Positions 41,203 to 50,682 of a DNA stretch of 64,000 nucleotides are shown here, piece after piece; position 1 is the stretch's first letter, and each line of letters starts with the position of its first letter. The stretch comes from an uncultured Bacteriovoracaceae bacterium (GTDB lineage Bacteria > Bdellovibrionota > Bacteriovoracia > Bacteriovoracales > Bacteriovoracaceae): NCBI GenBank assembly GCA_950054155.1, contig CATLOT010000008.1, positions 49,827-113,826 on the forward strand, in the 5' to 3' direction. Below the pieces are notes generated by a model that made no database searches, was not told the origin of the DNA, and worked only from the letters and a program-made list of their open reading frames with translations. The translations under genes and the position numbers were made by a program.

Positions 41203-42915
41203 ATGCTTACCAAAAATTCTGTACGTCTGTTGTTAGGTGCCCTGTGTTTAACTCTACCATCATTAAGTATGGCCGAGGCCCCCATTTATCTATGGGATAA
41301 TGAAGAGGGATTTATCAATGGACTCAACTGTGAAATTGAGGCCAGTGATCAAAATCCTTTTATGGCCAGTCAATTCTACAGCTCTAAAGGCGAAAAAAAG
41401 GACACTGAGAATTTGAGAAACTCAAAAGGTGTGATGCAGTCTCACTTAGTGAATCATTCTCTTGTAAAGGTCATCGATGAAAACCGCGGTCGAAATACTA
41501 AGCCAGTTGAAGTGATCGGAGTGAATAAAAGAACAGAGGCGAAGAAGAACCGTTGGTTCTCTGAAAGAGGAGATAAGGGTTACCTTCACAGCAATTCTCT
41601 TCGTCCTATAGAAGACTTCGTCTTTAGTGTGACGACAAATGAAAAAGAAGTGGAGAAGGTCGCTAGTGAAAATGAAGCCTTTCGCTCTGGAGAGGAAATG
41701 TTCCTACGAGCAGCTTCAGGTGCCAGTTATTTTAGAGCGACTTGTGATAATACCAAAGAACGTGAATATATTCTCTTTCGCGCTTATCAAAAAGGTCATG
41801 GCGATAGAGCGATCTTTTATGCTGGAGTATCAGCAGAGGAGACGAGTCTCTTTAGTAATCTCAACACTTATGGAAAGGTTGAGTCGATGAGCTTTCTTTC
41901 TGAGGTCGGACAAGAAGCACCTCTTGCTGTTATTGAGCCCAATTCTCTAGTGGTGACTGCACCTCCTTCTCTCGAGGAAGAGCTTGAAGCAAGTAATGAT
42001 GCTCTTGAAGCCATTGCAAGTGAAATCGTTGCTGAAAAAGAGGAGAGTGGCCTCTCAAGTAGTCTTAAACCAAAGAGAAGACCAGAAAATCTTCCTATTC
42101 CAACTCCTCGTCCAAAAGTAAGTCTGCAGCATATCGTCTGTACTTCGGGAAGTACCTTAAATGTTCGTGATGAAAATCTAGATGATGTTCTCTTTAAGGC
42201 TAAGATTGGTGAAAGAATTGCGCTCTTTCAATCCTTTGGTGAGGAGACCGATCTTGAGGAAGTTATTAATGGAAAGAAGTATGTCTTTAAGAAAGTTGAG
42301 TTTAAAGAGCGTGAGTCAAGTGATGAGCGTGTGGGTTATATTGCAGAGTCTTTTATTAAAACAGAAGGCGATTGCCCAGCCTTGAAGGATATTCCTTCAC
42401 TCCGTCTCAATCCACCCACAACGATTTCAGGGCTTAATGATGAGAAGTGTTGTGATTTCCCAACAGCTGCTAAGCCAACTCACTCTTACACAAGTGGCAT
42501 GAGAAGGTTTAGAGCGGGAAGAAGTGGTGGGCGTTTGCACGCGGCTTGTGACCTTTACCGCTATAAGAATGAGCCTGCTCGCTCAGTTGCTCCAGGAAAA
42601 GTGATTAGAGATATGTATAAATTCTATCAAGGAACTTATGCTGTTGAAGTTCGTCACGCTGGAGGCTTCGTTGTTCGCTACGGTGAGTTGACGGGAAAAA
42701 GATTTGTAAGAGGCGGCCAAAGTGTTAAAATGGGGCAAAGACTAGGTAATATTGGTGTTGTGAATTCCGGTTGCTGTCGTCCTATGCTTCACTTTGAACT
42801 TTATAGTGGAAGTAAACGAGGTTCGCTCAGTACTGGCTCAGGTCGCTACCGTAGAAGAAGTGACCTGATGGACCCAACACCTTACCTACTGAAATGGCAG
42901 GATAAGGTATTCTAA
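41203..42915 (+). CDS. Secreted protein with SH3-like region and M23 (LytM)-like domain
   Basis: This 570-residue protein has a signal peptide (MLTKNSVRLLLGALCLTLPS...). A long N-terminal part of unknown fold contains a Pro/Arg linker (about 285-305) and an SH3-like segment (VCTSGSTLNVRDENLDD, about 306-385). Residues about 410-545 resemble M23 endopeptidases: LHAACDLY supplies zinc ligands H446 and D450, and H530 in MLHFEL is the third. The catalytic histidine expected two places before (HxH) is Met528. The protein may thus bind but not cut peptidoglycan, or use another base. It joins the next gene without a gap. Confidence 0.75.
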   Translation: MLTKNSVRLLLGALCLTLPSLSMAEAPIYLWDNEEGFINGLNCEIEASDQNPFMASQFYSSKGEKKDTENLRNSKGVMQSHLVNHSLVKVIDENRGRNTKPVEVIGVNKRTEAKKNRWFSERGDKGYLHSNSLRPIEDFVFSVTTNEKEVEKVASENEAFRSGEEMFLRAASGASYFRATCDNTKEREYILFRAYQKGHGDRAIFYAGVSAEETSLFSNLNTYGKVESMSFLSEVGQEAPLAVIEPNSLVVTAPPSLEEELEASNDALEAIASEIVAEKEESGLSSSLKPKRRPENLPIPTPRPKVSLQHIVCTSGSTLNVRDENLDDVLFKAKIGERIALFQSFGEETDLEEVINGKKYVFKKVEFKERESSDERVGYIAESFIKTEGDCPALKDIPSLRLNPPTTISGLNDEKCCDFPTAAKPTHSYTSGMRRFRAGRSGGRLHAACDLYRYKNEPARSVAPGKVIRDMYKFYQGTYAVEVRHAGGFVVRYGELTGKRFVRGGQSVKMGQRLGNIGVVNSGCCRPMLHFELYSGSKRGSLSTGSGRYRRRSDLMDPTPYLLKWQDKVF

Positions 42916-43671
42916 ATGAAAAAAGTTCTCATCTTGCTCCTAGTGATACTTTCACTGGGAGCATTTTTCTTTTTAAAAAGCTCATCTGATTCCCCCTCTG
43001 AGGTCATGCATGAGGAAGATCATTCTTCTCATGATCATTCCCATCAACATGCTGAGGTTAAAGAAAAGTCAGAAACAAAGGCTAAAAAAATAAAGGCCAC
43101 ACCTCAGAAAGTGAATGAGCCTTCATTTGATTTCGCTGATAAAGACGAGGAGTCCTTTTACCAAGTTCAAGAAAAGATTGCCGAAGTCTATAACAAGAAA
43201 AATAGTGAAAAAGAGCTCATCAAGTTCTTTAATGACCAGGGTCTTGAGCCGCAGGTTTCTCGTCAAGATGATCCTTATACAGGTTCCATGATTATGATCA
43301 GAACGAAGAAGGCCTTACCTGGTACGCGCTATTATCACGTTCAATATTTTACAGATGAGGCCGGGAATACTTTTCTTCAGCACATGAGTATGGAGTTTAG
43401 GCCAGGTCCTGGAGCGTTAGATCGAGCACGGGCCATGATAGAAAAGACTTTTGGGGTCAGCGGTGGTGAAGTCGCGCGAAATGGTAATTTTGTAAAATAT
43501 AATCCTGGTGACGGAAGAATTATTTGGCTTAAGCGCATGGAAGAGAAGGATCTCGAAAATGAAGTCTATAATGCCTATGATAAATCGAAAGACCTTGGGA
43601 CAATTCAGGCTGCCGTGGAGCTTGAGATTCATGAAGGTGGTCACGACGATCATATTCATCCCGATGATTAA
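42916..43671 (+). CDS. Membrane-anchored protein with His-rich ends
   Basis: This 251-residue protein has one N-terminal helix (MKKVLILLLVILSLGAFFFL), then HEEDHSSHDHSHQH, a Lys/Glu linker, a compact domain of unknown type (about 80-235) and the tail HEGGHDDHIHPDD. Both His clusters look like metal-binding tracts as in zinc or nickel chaperones. The ATG directly follows the M23-like gene's TAA, so both are co-translated. Loading zinc onto the neighbour is an attractive but unproved role. Confidence 0.65.
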   Translation: MKKVLILLLVILSLGAFFFLKSSSDSPSEVMHEEDHSSHDHSHQHAEVKEKSETKAKKIKATPQKVNEPSFDFADKDEESFYQVQEKIAEVYNKKNSEKELIKFFNDQGLEPQVSRQDDPYTGSMIMIRTKKALPGTRYYHVQYFTDEAGNTFLQHMSMEFRPGPGALDRARAMIEKTFGVSGGEVARNGNFVKYNPGDGRIIWLKRMEEKDLENEVYNAYDKSKDLGTIQAAVELEIHEGGHDDHIHPDD

Positions 43672-43695
43672 ACTGTTCTCTCTTTAGACAGTTTT
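43670..43695 (+). terminator. Possible weak terminator
   Basis: AAACTGT and ACAGTTT pair around an 11-base loop, then TTTT-A. The stem includes part of the stop codon of gene 42916. It is weak, AT-rich. Confidence 0.35.
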
Positions 43696-43823
43696 AAAGC
43701 ATCCTTGCTATTTTCAGTGCTTTATTAGGTGTTAACTTTCTAACACCGAGTAGAGCTTTCACACTTGAGTTGGGAAAAGGCCTGAAAGCCCCTTAAAATG
43801 GGGTTATTAATCAGGAGAAAGAA

Positions 43824-44279
43824 ATGAAGAGTGTGATCAGTATTTTATGTCTATTATTTTTGAGTTCTGGCTTCGCTACAGAAGCACCAGTTATCGGAAA
43901 ATTTGATATTGAATCAGCCCAATGTGATGGCGAGCAATTTCTATGGAAGAAGCACGATCAAATCATTATCTCTCAAAAGGTTTTGGCCTTAGAAGGGGAG
44001 ATGACGGAGAGGAGCTCTGAAGAGGAGAAATGCCGCTTTCAAGATGTCTTTCGCTTGAATGAGGATGGCGTCTTTGAAGGGAGTTCTCGAAATATCATTT
44101 GCTATGATGTTATCGATGGAGAGAAGGCTTCCAAGGCACGTGTTGAAGTGGTTGAAGTTATGAATCAGGTTCTCAAAGTTGATAAGGAAAGAATTTCTAC
44201 TGGCGCTAAAGTGAGTCTTATTGGGATGGAGTTGTGTCAGGGTGAGCTAAGTTTAGAGTTAAGCTATTCAATTCAATAA
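43824..44279 (+). CDS. Small secreted protein, unknown
   Basis: This 151-residue protein has a signal peptide (MKSVISILCLLFLSSGFA) and a beta-rich domain with four cysteines (AQCDGE, EKCRF, IICYD, ELCQGE), which fits two disulfides. GGAG precedes the ATG. A TTGGGA and TTAAAA 17 bp apart at about 43768-43796 could be its promoter, and GGTGTTA/TAACACC (43728-43747) is a small inverted repeat upstream. No family is recognised. Confidence 0.62.
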   Translation: MKSVISILCLLFLSSGFATEAPVIGKFDIESAQCDGEQFLWKKHDQIIISQKVLALEGEMTERSSEEEKCRFQDVFRLNEDGVFEGSSRNIICYDVIDGEKASKARVEVVEVMNQVLKVDKERISTGAKVSLIGMELCQGELSLELSYSIQ

Positions 44280-44288
44280 AAATGAAAA

Positions 44289-44308
44289 AGGCCCTGATTC
44301 CAGGGCCT
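44289..44308. terminator. GC-rich hairpin after gene 43824
   Basis: AGGCCCTG and CAGGGCCT pair around a four-base loop. A-run on its left and no T-run on its right mean it would be intrinsic only for minus-strand transcripts; it may still limit plus-strand readthrough. Confidence 0.45.
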
Positions 44309-44499
44309 GAGTCCTTTAATTGAAAGGGTTAATTATATTTCTTTAGACCATTATAAGGGACGTAAGTCCAGAATGAATAAGAAATTACACAGTCATAAGC
44401 CCTTAAAATCCTTTGTATTAATTAAAATTATCCCATTAGAGGCACCAATTCAGGTTTTCTGTTACCCTAAGTGAGTAAAAAGCCAAAATAAGGACGCTC

Positions 44500-46035
44500 A
44501 TGGGAACAAAATCAGTTGATAAGTTAGAAATTCGTAACGCTAGAATTTCGGATATTCCTAAACTCATTAAATTAACCAGTAAGGCCTATCCCAATTTCAA
44601 GCCTTATCCCGCCGATATTCTTCAGGGGCAGATTACTAATTTCCCAGAGGGATGCTTTGTAGTTGAGGATGAGGGGAAGATTCTTGGTTATAGTGCTTCG
44701 ATTAGACTTAAGGGCAAGAGAGTTTTTAGGCCTCATAATTGGGAGCAAATTACAGGGGGAGGCTATGGAACCACTCATCAGACGGATGGGGAATTTCTCT
44801 ATGGCTATGAAACTTGTGTCGATCCCGATGTGCGAGGCAATCGTATTGGTCAGCGCCTTTATAATGCCAGAAAGGACCTTGCTAAGTACCTAAGGTTAAA
44901 AGGCATCGCTTTTGTGGGGCGGATACCTGGTTTTAATAAGAAGAAGGATATTAGTGATCCTCTTGTTTATGTGGAAAAAGTTCTTAATAAAGAATTTCGG
45001 GATACCACTTTAACTTTTCAGGTAAGGAATGGTTTTGAGGTAAAAGGAATTCAAGAGAATTACCTTAAAGATGATAAGGCCTCTCGGGGTTATGGAATTT
45101 TACTTGTTTGGGAAAATCCTGAATTTCGAGAAGAGGAGTTAGTTAAGGGGAAACCACCCCTAAAGAATGTCGTGCGGGTTGCCACCGTTCAGTACCAACA
45201 AAGAGGGATTAAATCCTTTGAAGAATTCTCTCAAATGGTTGAGTACTTTGTTGATGTCACGAGTGATTGGAAGTGCGATTTTGTTCTCTTTCCTGAGTTT
45301 ATCGGAATGCAGCTTCTCTCTATTGAAAATGAGGAGTTAAAGCCTCACGAGGCCATTGAAAAAATGACGGAGTGGTATGAGAAAATTCGTACCATGTTCA
45401 AGGAATTAGCCGTTAAATTTAATATCAATATTATTGGAGGAACTCATCCCGTGAAGCGAGGGGATAGGGTTCACAATGTGGCCGGTATCTATCTGCGAAA
45501 TGGTACTGTCCATGAACAGGAGAAGATTCATCCCACTCCTGATGAGTCTTATTGGTGGAATATTGAAGGTGGGGATGAGGTAGACGTAATTGAGACAGAT
45601 TGTGGTCCTATCGGCTGTTTGATTTGCTATGATAGCGAATTTCCAGAGCTTTCTCGTCACTTGGTCAACCAAGGGGCTCAGATCCTCTTTGTGCCCTTCT
45701 TTACCAGTGAGCGCCAAGGCTATTGCCGTGTCAGATATTGTTGTCAGGCCCGCGCGGTGGAAAATCAAATATACGTGGTTATGAGCGGAAGTGTCGGAAA
45801 TTTACCTCGAGTTCACAATATGGATATACAATATGCTCAGAGCTGTATTCTTACGCCTTGTGATTTTTCATTTAGTCGTGATGGGGTGGCCGCGGATACA
45901 ACTCCGAATGTTGAGACAGTGGCCCTTGCAGATATTCGACTGGATAGTCTCATTGAGGCGAGAAATACTGGAAGTGTACAGAACCTTAAAGATCGTCGCC
46001 ATGACCTCTATAAGGTGAAGTGGCTCAAAGGATAG
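44500..46035 (+). CDS. Fusion of GNAT acetyltransferase and carbon-nitrogen hydrolase
   Basis: In this 511-residue fusion, residues 5-215 form a GNAT domain (NARISDIPKLIKLT, and GNRIGQRLYNARK as acetyl-CoA loop). Residues 225-505 form a nitrilase-superfamily hydrolase with catalytic triad E266 (FPEF), K342 (EKIHPTP) and C376 (LICYDSEFP). Such fusions are known in several phyla; the hydrolase would release ammonia or an amine from an amide and the GNAT would acetylate an amine. The substrate is unknown. AAGGA lies before the ATG. The coiled-coil gene starts 5 bp after its stop. Confidence 0.9.
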   Translation: MGTKSVDKLEIRNARISDIPKLIKLTSKAYPNFKPYPADILQGQITNFPEGCFVVEDEGKILGYSASIRLKGKRVFRPHNWEQITGGGYGTTHQTDGEFLYGYETCVDPDVRGNRIGQRLYNARKDLAKYLRLKGIAFVGRIPGFNKKKDISDPLVYVEKVLNKEFRDTTLTFQVRNGFEVKGIQENYLKDDKASRGYGILLVWENPEFREEELVKGKPPLKNVVRVATVQYQQRGIKSFEEFSQMVEYFVDVTSDWKCDFVLFPEFIGMQLLSIENEELKPHEAIEKMTEWYEKIRTMFKELAVKFNINIIGGTHPVKRGDRVHNVAGIYLRNGTVHEQEKIHPTPDESYWWNIEGGDEVDVIETDCGPIGCLICYDSEFPELSRHLVNQGAQILFVPFFTSERQGYCRVRYCCQARAVENQIYVVMSGSVGNLPRVHNMDIQYAQSCILTPCDFSFSRDGVAADTTPNVETVALADIRLDSLIEARNTGSVQNLKDRRHDLYKVKWLKG

Positions 46036-46039
46036 AGTA

Positions 46040-48355
46040 TTGAAAAAACTGATTTCTTTTCTTCTTAGTGTATCGTTGTGGTTGACCCCTTTATCAATGG
46101 CGGGGGCAAGTGAGCTCTTAGATGAACTTAAAGACCTTACTGCCGATGAGCGCGACTCTCTTAAGAATATTGAAATCAGTGACGGCCTTAGAAATAGTCT
46201 CGAAAACCCACTCAGTAACGTTAATATTGGGATTACTGAAGATGATCGAAAGGCCTTAAGGCTCTTGGGTTATAGTGAAGCGGAAATTGACCAAGTCAGT
46301 ATCGATTCTTTTGTTAATGGTGATGGGAAAGAGAAGTTTAAGTCAAAGCTTAATAATTATGCCGATGCTAAGAATAAAGAGATCAACGATGGTGTGATGA
46401 AAAGCCTCGTTCCGGGACTGGGAAGTGCCGTGATCGGTCTGGCCTTTGCAAGTCTTTTGGGAATTGTCGTTGGTGTCCGTTGCACGAATCAACCCTCAGC
46501 TCTAGCCTTTGCTGGGACGTCGGCGGCTTGGGTTGGTCTAGAAATGATGATTTGGAAAGGTTATCAGATCCGAATGGATGACATCAATACTATTATGGAA
46601 GCGACTGAGATTCCTAAGAAACTTGAAGCAAAAATTAATGATGTCAAAGCAACGGTCAAAAGACTTGAAGCTGAGTATAAGAAGAATCCAACAGGTAATT
46701 ATGAGGCCTTCCTTGAAGCCAATAAAAGCGATGTTAATAAGCTCAAAAATGCGGCTAAGGAGTTTAGAGATTTTCTCAATAAGGCAAAAGACAGCCAGTT
46801 TGGAAGCCTCCGTTCCATTCAAGAATCTCTAGAGTTAGCGGCAGAGACATCAAGAAAGAAAGCACGAAATGCCACAGTCGCAGCTGTTGGCTATGCTGCT
46901 GCATCTGGCCTTGCAGCCCTTGAGGCCATGAATATTCTTGGCGGTGGAGGGACGTGTGCTAGTGGCTTTAAAAGTGGCTCTTTATGGGATTTTTTAGGGG
47001 AGAGTTTAATTCCAAGCGCTCATGCGGGATTTGCGAGCGTGGGAGATCTCGATAAAATAGGAATTCCTCTTGGTGGTGGTATGGCCGCAGCTTACTTGGG
47101 CTTTGAAAAGACTTTTGCTGATAAGATCTTTTCGACACCTATTGGAAGATCGGTGACCTTTCTTGCCATGGCAGGGATTGCGACTGTTGCGGCTTTAAAG
47201 CTTAAAGAAGCAGCTAAGTTTCTTGATAAGCAAGCGGCTGAAATGGACATCTTTGTAACCGCCATTGAAGGGAAATTGAGTAAGGTCGAGATTGCTTTTA
47301 GTGACGCCAATGCTCTGATTGATGAGCTTAAAGAAGAAATTCTTCCTCAGCTTGATCAGATCGCACAGTCTTTAAAAGACAAGCTTAAAGAAAGTGATCT
47401 TGAAGATAAGTTAAAAGATAAATTGAAAAATGATCTTGGTCCCGAGGTTGATAGTATTAAAGAAAGGGTGGCTTCTGAATTAGAAGGTATTGATAAAGAT
47501 AAAATTGCAGATCAGTTAGAAGAGGAATTCCTCTCAAGTGGTGAACTTGAAAAAGAGCTTAGTAATGGAGAGCTCCCTTCTATTGAGAGTGATGACTTCA
47601 AGCTTCCAGTAAGGAGTAGTTTCATTGATTACTTTTTTGAGAGTGCCCATGCTGCCTACAGTAATATGACACCTGTCAGCTGTTTTAAAAGAACACCGAC
47701 TTTCCTCTTAGAAGATACGAGTTGTCATTGTCGGGGAAATAAGAGTTGTGCAAAAACGCCCTTCTTCAAGTCTCTTCCCCTGAAAACAAAAGCCGCTAAT
47801 GTCAAAGAATTTGCCTCGATGGCAGTGGCAGCAGGGCGCTTGGTCAATCAATCTTCGAATGCCATCATGACGGGATCACCGAGGGCTGGTCTTAGAGGCT
47901 TTCAAAAAGTAGCGCCTTTAAGAGATAAGCTTCTAAAAGGAAGCCAGTCCATTCTTGGAAATAACTTTGGCCAAAGTGTGAATACAAAAGTCGTGGCAAA
48001 GATGGTCAGGGGAGCATTGAAGAGCACACGTCCGGCCTTAGGGGAGTACTACGCAAAACGTGGTAGAGTCGTGCGCCAAGCCCAACAAGCTAAGGCGCGT
48101 GTGAAAAAACAGAATCCGGGTAGTGAGCTCAGTGAGGTTGGACTTCTTAAAGCGTCTATGAAGAGAAAGCTACTTGCGGTCAAGGCGCTTGGTAATCCCA
48201 GCTTAAGTCAACTTTCTTCGACCGAAAACGTCCAAGACGAAGAGGTCTACAATTACTCAAAGCAGTCGATAACGAGAGATCCTTCAAAGAATATTTTTGA
48301 GGTGATAAAGAAGCGTTATCTAATTATTCAATCACAAGGAAGATTAGGACTTTGA
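46040..48355 (+). CDS. Large membrane/coiled-coil envelope protein, unknown
   Basis: This 771-residue protein has a signal peptide (MKKLISFLLSVSLWLTPLS...). It has several Gly/Ala-rich hydrophobic segments (about 120-165, 275-295, 333-350, 373-390) and long charged helices predicted as coiled coil (about 185-265, 395-520, with LKDKLKESDLEDKLKDKLKN). Two SAHA sequences (about 328 and 534) resemble signal-cleavage ends and may mark internal processing. A Cys-rich patch (SCHCRGNKSCAK) lies near 555. The start is TTG with AAAGGA upstream. It is transcribed with the GNAT-nitrilase fusion and the glycosyltransferase. I recognise no family. Confidence 0.65.
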   Translation: MKKLISFLLSVSLWLTPLSMAGASELLDELKDLTADERDSLKNIEISDGLRNSLENPLSNVNIGITEDDRKALRLLGYSEAEIDQVSIDSFVNGDGKEKFKSKLNNYADAKNKEINDGVMKSLVPGLGSAVIGLAFASLLGIVVGVRCTNQPSALAFAGTSAAWVGLEMMIWKGYQIRMDDINTIMEATEIPKKLEAKINDVKATVKRLEAEYKKNPTGNYEAFLEANKSDVNKLKNAAKEFRDFLNKAKDSQFGSLRSIQESLELAAETSRKKARNATVAAVGYAAASGLAALEAMNILGGGGTCASGFKSGSLWDFLGESLIPSAHAGFASVGDLDKIGIPLGGGMAAAYLGFEKTFADKIFSTPIGRSVTFLAMAGIATVAALKLKEAAKFLDKQAAEMDIFVTAIEGKLSKVEIAFSDANALIDELKEEILPQLDQIAQSLKDKLKESDLEDKLKDKLKNDLGPEVDSIKERVASELEGIDKDKIADQLEEEFLSSGELEKELSNGELPSIESDDFKLPVRSSFIDYFFESAHAAYSNMTPVSCFKRTPTFLLEDTSCHCRGNKSCAKTPFFKSLPLKTKAANVKEFASMAVAAGRLVNQSSNAIMTGSPRAGLRGFQKVAPLRDKLLKGSQSILGNNFGQSVNTKVVAKMVRGALKSTRPALGEYYAKRGRVVRQAQQAKARVKKQNPGSELSEVGLLKASMKRKLLAVKALGNPSLSQLSSTENVQDEEVYNYSKQSITRDPSKNIFEVIKKRYLIIQSQGRLGL

Positions 48356-49776
48356 AGGCCACAAAATTAGAGAGCATTTTATACGGGCTAGCAACATTCC
48401 TTCTTTTTCTCCCCTTTTTTGAATACTACAATACACCGGCAATTAGTGATGAGTTTTATTATGCTCATCCTAGTTTCTTTTATCAGGGCCTTTCGCAGTG
48501 GTTTGGACTAGATTTTGGTCATCCTCCTGGATGGGCCATCATCAATTGGCTGGGCTATTCTCTCTTTGGGGTTCACCTTGAGGTTATGCGCTTTATCAGC
48601 GCTGGCTTTTCCCTTCTCCTTTGTGGTTTCCTTTTTTTCTATTTTCGCTCCTCACGGTTATTTGGCCTATCACTCTTCACTCTAGGACTTTTAAGCCTCA
48701 ATACTTTCTTTCATGAGAGCCTTTTTTTGAGTTACCCTATTATCGCGACAGGGTTTTTAGCGAGCTTAGGATTAGTACTCTACAATAATGAGAAGATAGG
48801 GTGGGCGTTTCTCACCATGGCGCTGGCCATCTCCATGCGTGAGTCTGCGTTAGTCTTACTCTTTGGTATCTTGATTCTTAATCCTAGTAAAAGGGGACTT
48901 TCTTTTGCAGGAGGACAGGCTTTTCTCTTTGGGCTCTATCATTGCCTCTATTATTTTAAAACAGGACGGCTCCTTCTTAACACACAGGTTGGAATTACGT
49001 TAAAAGAGTCTGCTCCAGTGGGACTTCATTTCTTATTTTCCAATTTTAAAGAACTTTATCTGCAAAATACCTCTATAGTGATTCTTATTGTCTATATCTG
49101 TTTCTTCTTCTTTTTAAGAAAGGAGCGCCTTTCCCTTGCTTTTTCGGTTATGGGAATCATTCACTTCGTCTTCTTTACTTTCTATCAAGACAGCGCTCCT
49201 CGAAATACATTCTTGAGTAATCTCTTCTTTATTTGTGCTCTCGCGTCTTGGCTAAAGCGGGTTGAACTCCCTCGATCACGCCAAGTGGTGATTTCTCTTT
49301 TAGGAATCATTTTCTTTGTCTGGGGCCATCTTTCTCAACATAAGCACCTAGACTTTGAATGGAAGAGGGTTCAGGCAAGAGCCGATATGGCCTTTAAAGT
49401 AGAGACTTATATTCGACAAAGAAACTTAAATGAGGTCCTGACGGCCACCAATCCTGATCATAGCTTTTTTAGTGATCCTTTCTACGGTTATGTTTATAAG
49501 CATCGACCGACCCGCTGGTTTGGAGGAATTGCAGGACATAATAATTTGAAAGGGTCTGTTCTTCTTATTGTTCCTTATCCTGAGCTCGTTGATAACTTTG
49601 CAACTCAACAAATGATTGAATATGCTGCAAAGGAGGGCTTAGCGATGCGCTCCTTTAGCCATAAAGAATTTAAAGATGTAGGATACTGGCTTTTTTTCTC
49701 AAAAGAGGCAGAAACTACCCAAAAAGAAGAGAACAGGCGTACGCCCTATGAAACCTTAAATTCATTGATCCGATAA
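48352..49776 (+). CDS. GT-C-type multi-pass glycosyltransferase-like protein
   Basis: This 474-residue protein has about ten membrane helices in its first 330 residues and a soluble C-terminal part. An early extracytoplasmic loop has ISDEFYYAHPSFF, where the acidic pair matches the catalytic loop of GT-C enzymes such as ArnT or PMT that use lipid-linked sugars. The start is TTG, overlapping the stop of the preceding gene (TTGA). It probably glycosylates an envelope lipid or protein. The C-terminal 90 residues are not typical. Confidence 0.68.
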   Translation: MKATKLESILYGLATFLLFLPFFEYYNTPAISDEFYYAHPSFFYQGLSQWFGLDFGHPPGWAIINWLGYSLFGVHLEVMRFISAGFSLLLCGFLFFYFRSSRLFGLSLFTLGLLSLNTFFHESLFLSYPIIATGFLASLGLVLYNNEKIGWAFLTMALAISMRESALVLLFGILILNPSKRGLSFAGGQAFLFGLYHCLYYFKTGRLLLNTQVGITLKESAPVGLHFLFSNFKELYLQNTSIVILIVYICFFFFLRKERLSLAFSVMGIIHFVFFTFYQDSAPRNTFLSNLFFICALASWLKRVELPRSRQVVISLLGIIFFVWGHLSQHKHLDFEWKRVQARADMAFKVETYIRQRNLNEVLTATNPDHSFFSDPFYGYVYKHRPTRWFGGIAGHNNLKGSVLLIVPYPELVDNFATQQMIEYAAKEGLAMRSFSHKEFKDVGYWLFFSKEAETTQKEENRRTPYETLNSLIR

Positions 49777-49810
49777 ATCCTTAAAGTATCATTTTAATAA
49801 GGATTGCGGC

Positions 49811-50572
49811 ATGAATTTATTTAAGAATGCTCTCGCTATGAGTGCAGTTATTCTATCACTTACAACTTATTCGTTTGAAACCACCGAAGTAAATAATCTC
49901 CAAGGACAATTTCAAAATGGTCAAGGAACTGGCTCAGTTGACTCATGGACTATTCCAGGAGAAGGGAGTGAGGGGCAAACTTCTTTTGTTCTCTATCAAG
50001 AGAGTGATCAGTTTCGTATTCAAACTGATGAAAGTGAATTCCTATGGGAAGGTGCTCCTGACTTTCTTTTAGAGCTTGAGAAGGCTCAGTGGAATGGTGT
50101 CAATGCTAAGGCATCAAATCAGGGATTGAATTTAGAGGTGAAGAATCTCTCGGGGATAAGCGCTGGGGACTCTCTTTTGATTGATCGTCTTAAAGCGAAC
50201 TGTCGAGGAAAGTCTCAACAGAGCGATCTTCTCTTTAAACTTATTGAGACTTGCTCTTTTGCCGGGGACTTAAGTTTTAACAAGATCGTTTGGAAGGGGA
50301 GTAATCCTTTCACAGAGGGCTGGCTTAATTTGAGTAATGGCTCTTTTAGTTTTGGATTGCGGGCAAAGCTTGATTTTAATGTCAAAGTAAAGGGCAATGG
50401 TCATATTAGCGTTAAAGAGACTTCTGATGGTGGCGAGGTGTGGATTCGCTTGGATAAAGTGAAAGCTTCTTTTTTGACGGTAACAGAGAAGGTTTTTGAA
50501 GCGGTAGAGGATCTTCAGGCCACTCATATTCGGGTGCAAAGGCCTTATATTATTATAGATTGGCGTGAATAA
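49811..50572 (+). CDS. Secreted beta-rich protein, unknown
   Basis: This 253-residue protein has a signal peptide (MNLFKNALAMSAVILSLTTY) and long regular beta strands after it, with two cysteines (LKANCRG and ETCSFAG) that may pair. The run of even-length strands (LNFNVKVKG-like) recalls periplasmic lipid-transfer beta-taco or DUF2993-type proteins, but I cannot assign it. It follows the glycosyltransferase by 34 bp. Confidence 0.6.
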   Translation: MNLFKNALAMSAVILSLTTYSFETTEVNNLQGQFQNGQGTGSVDSWTIPGEGSEGQTSFVLYQESDQFRIQTDESEFLWEGAPDFLLELEKAQWNGVNAKASNQGLNLEVKNLSGISAGDSLLIDRLKANCRGKSQQSDLLFKLIETCSFAGDLSFNKIVWKGSNPFTEGWLNLSNGSFSFGLRAKLDFNVKVKGNGHISVKETSDGGEVWIRLDKVKASFLTVTEKVFEAVEDLQATHIRVQRPYIIIDWRE

Positions 50573-50682
50573 GAGTTGTTCCTTGATGCTTTCAGTGTCA
50601 AAAATTTAGTCAATTTATCCCCTTAAGATAGTGGAAAAAGGAGAGTGCTTTCGGCACCTTCTTTGCATTTCTTAGGGGGACT

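Noticed and set aside
44440..44458. GCACCAATT-containing stretch resembling the inner end of the MITE
   Set aside because: The outer terminal repeat GGTCAGTTTA is absent and nothing pairs with it.
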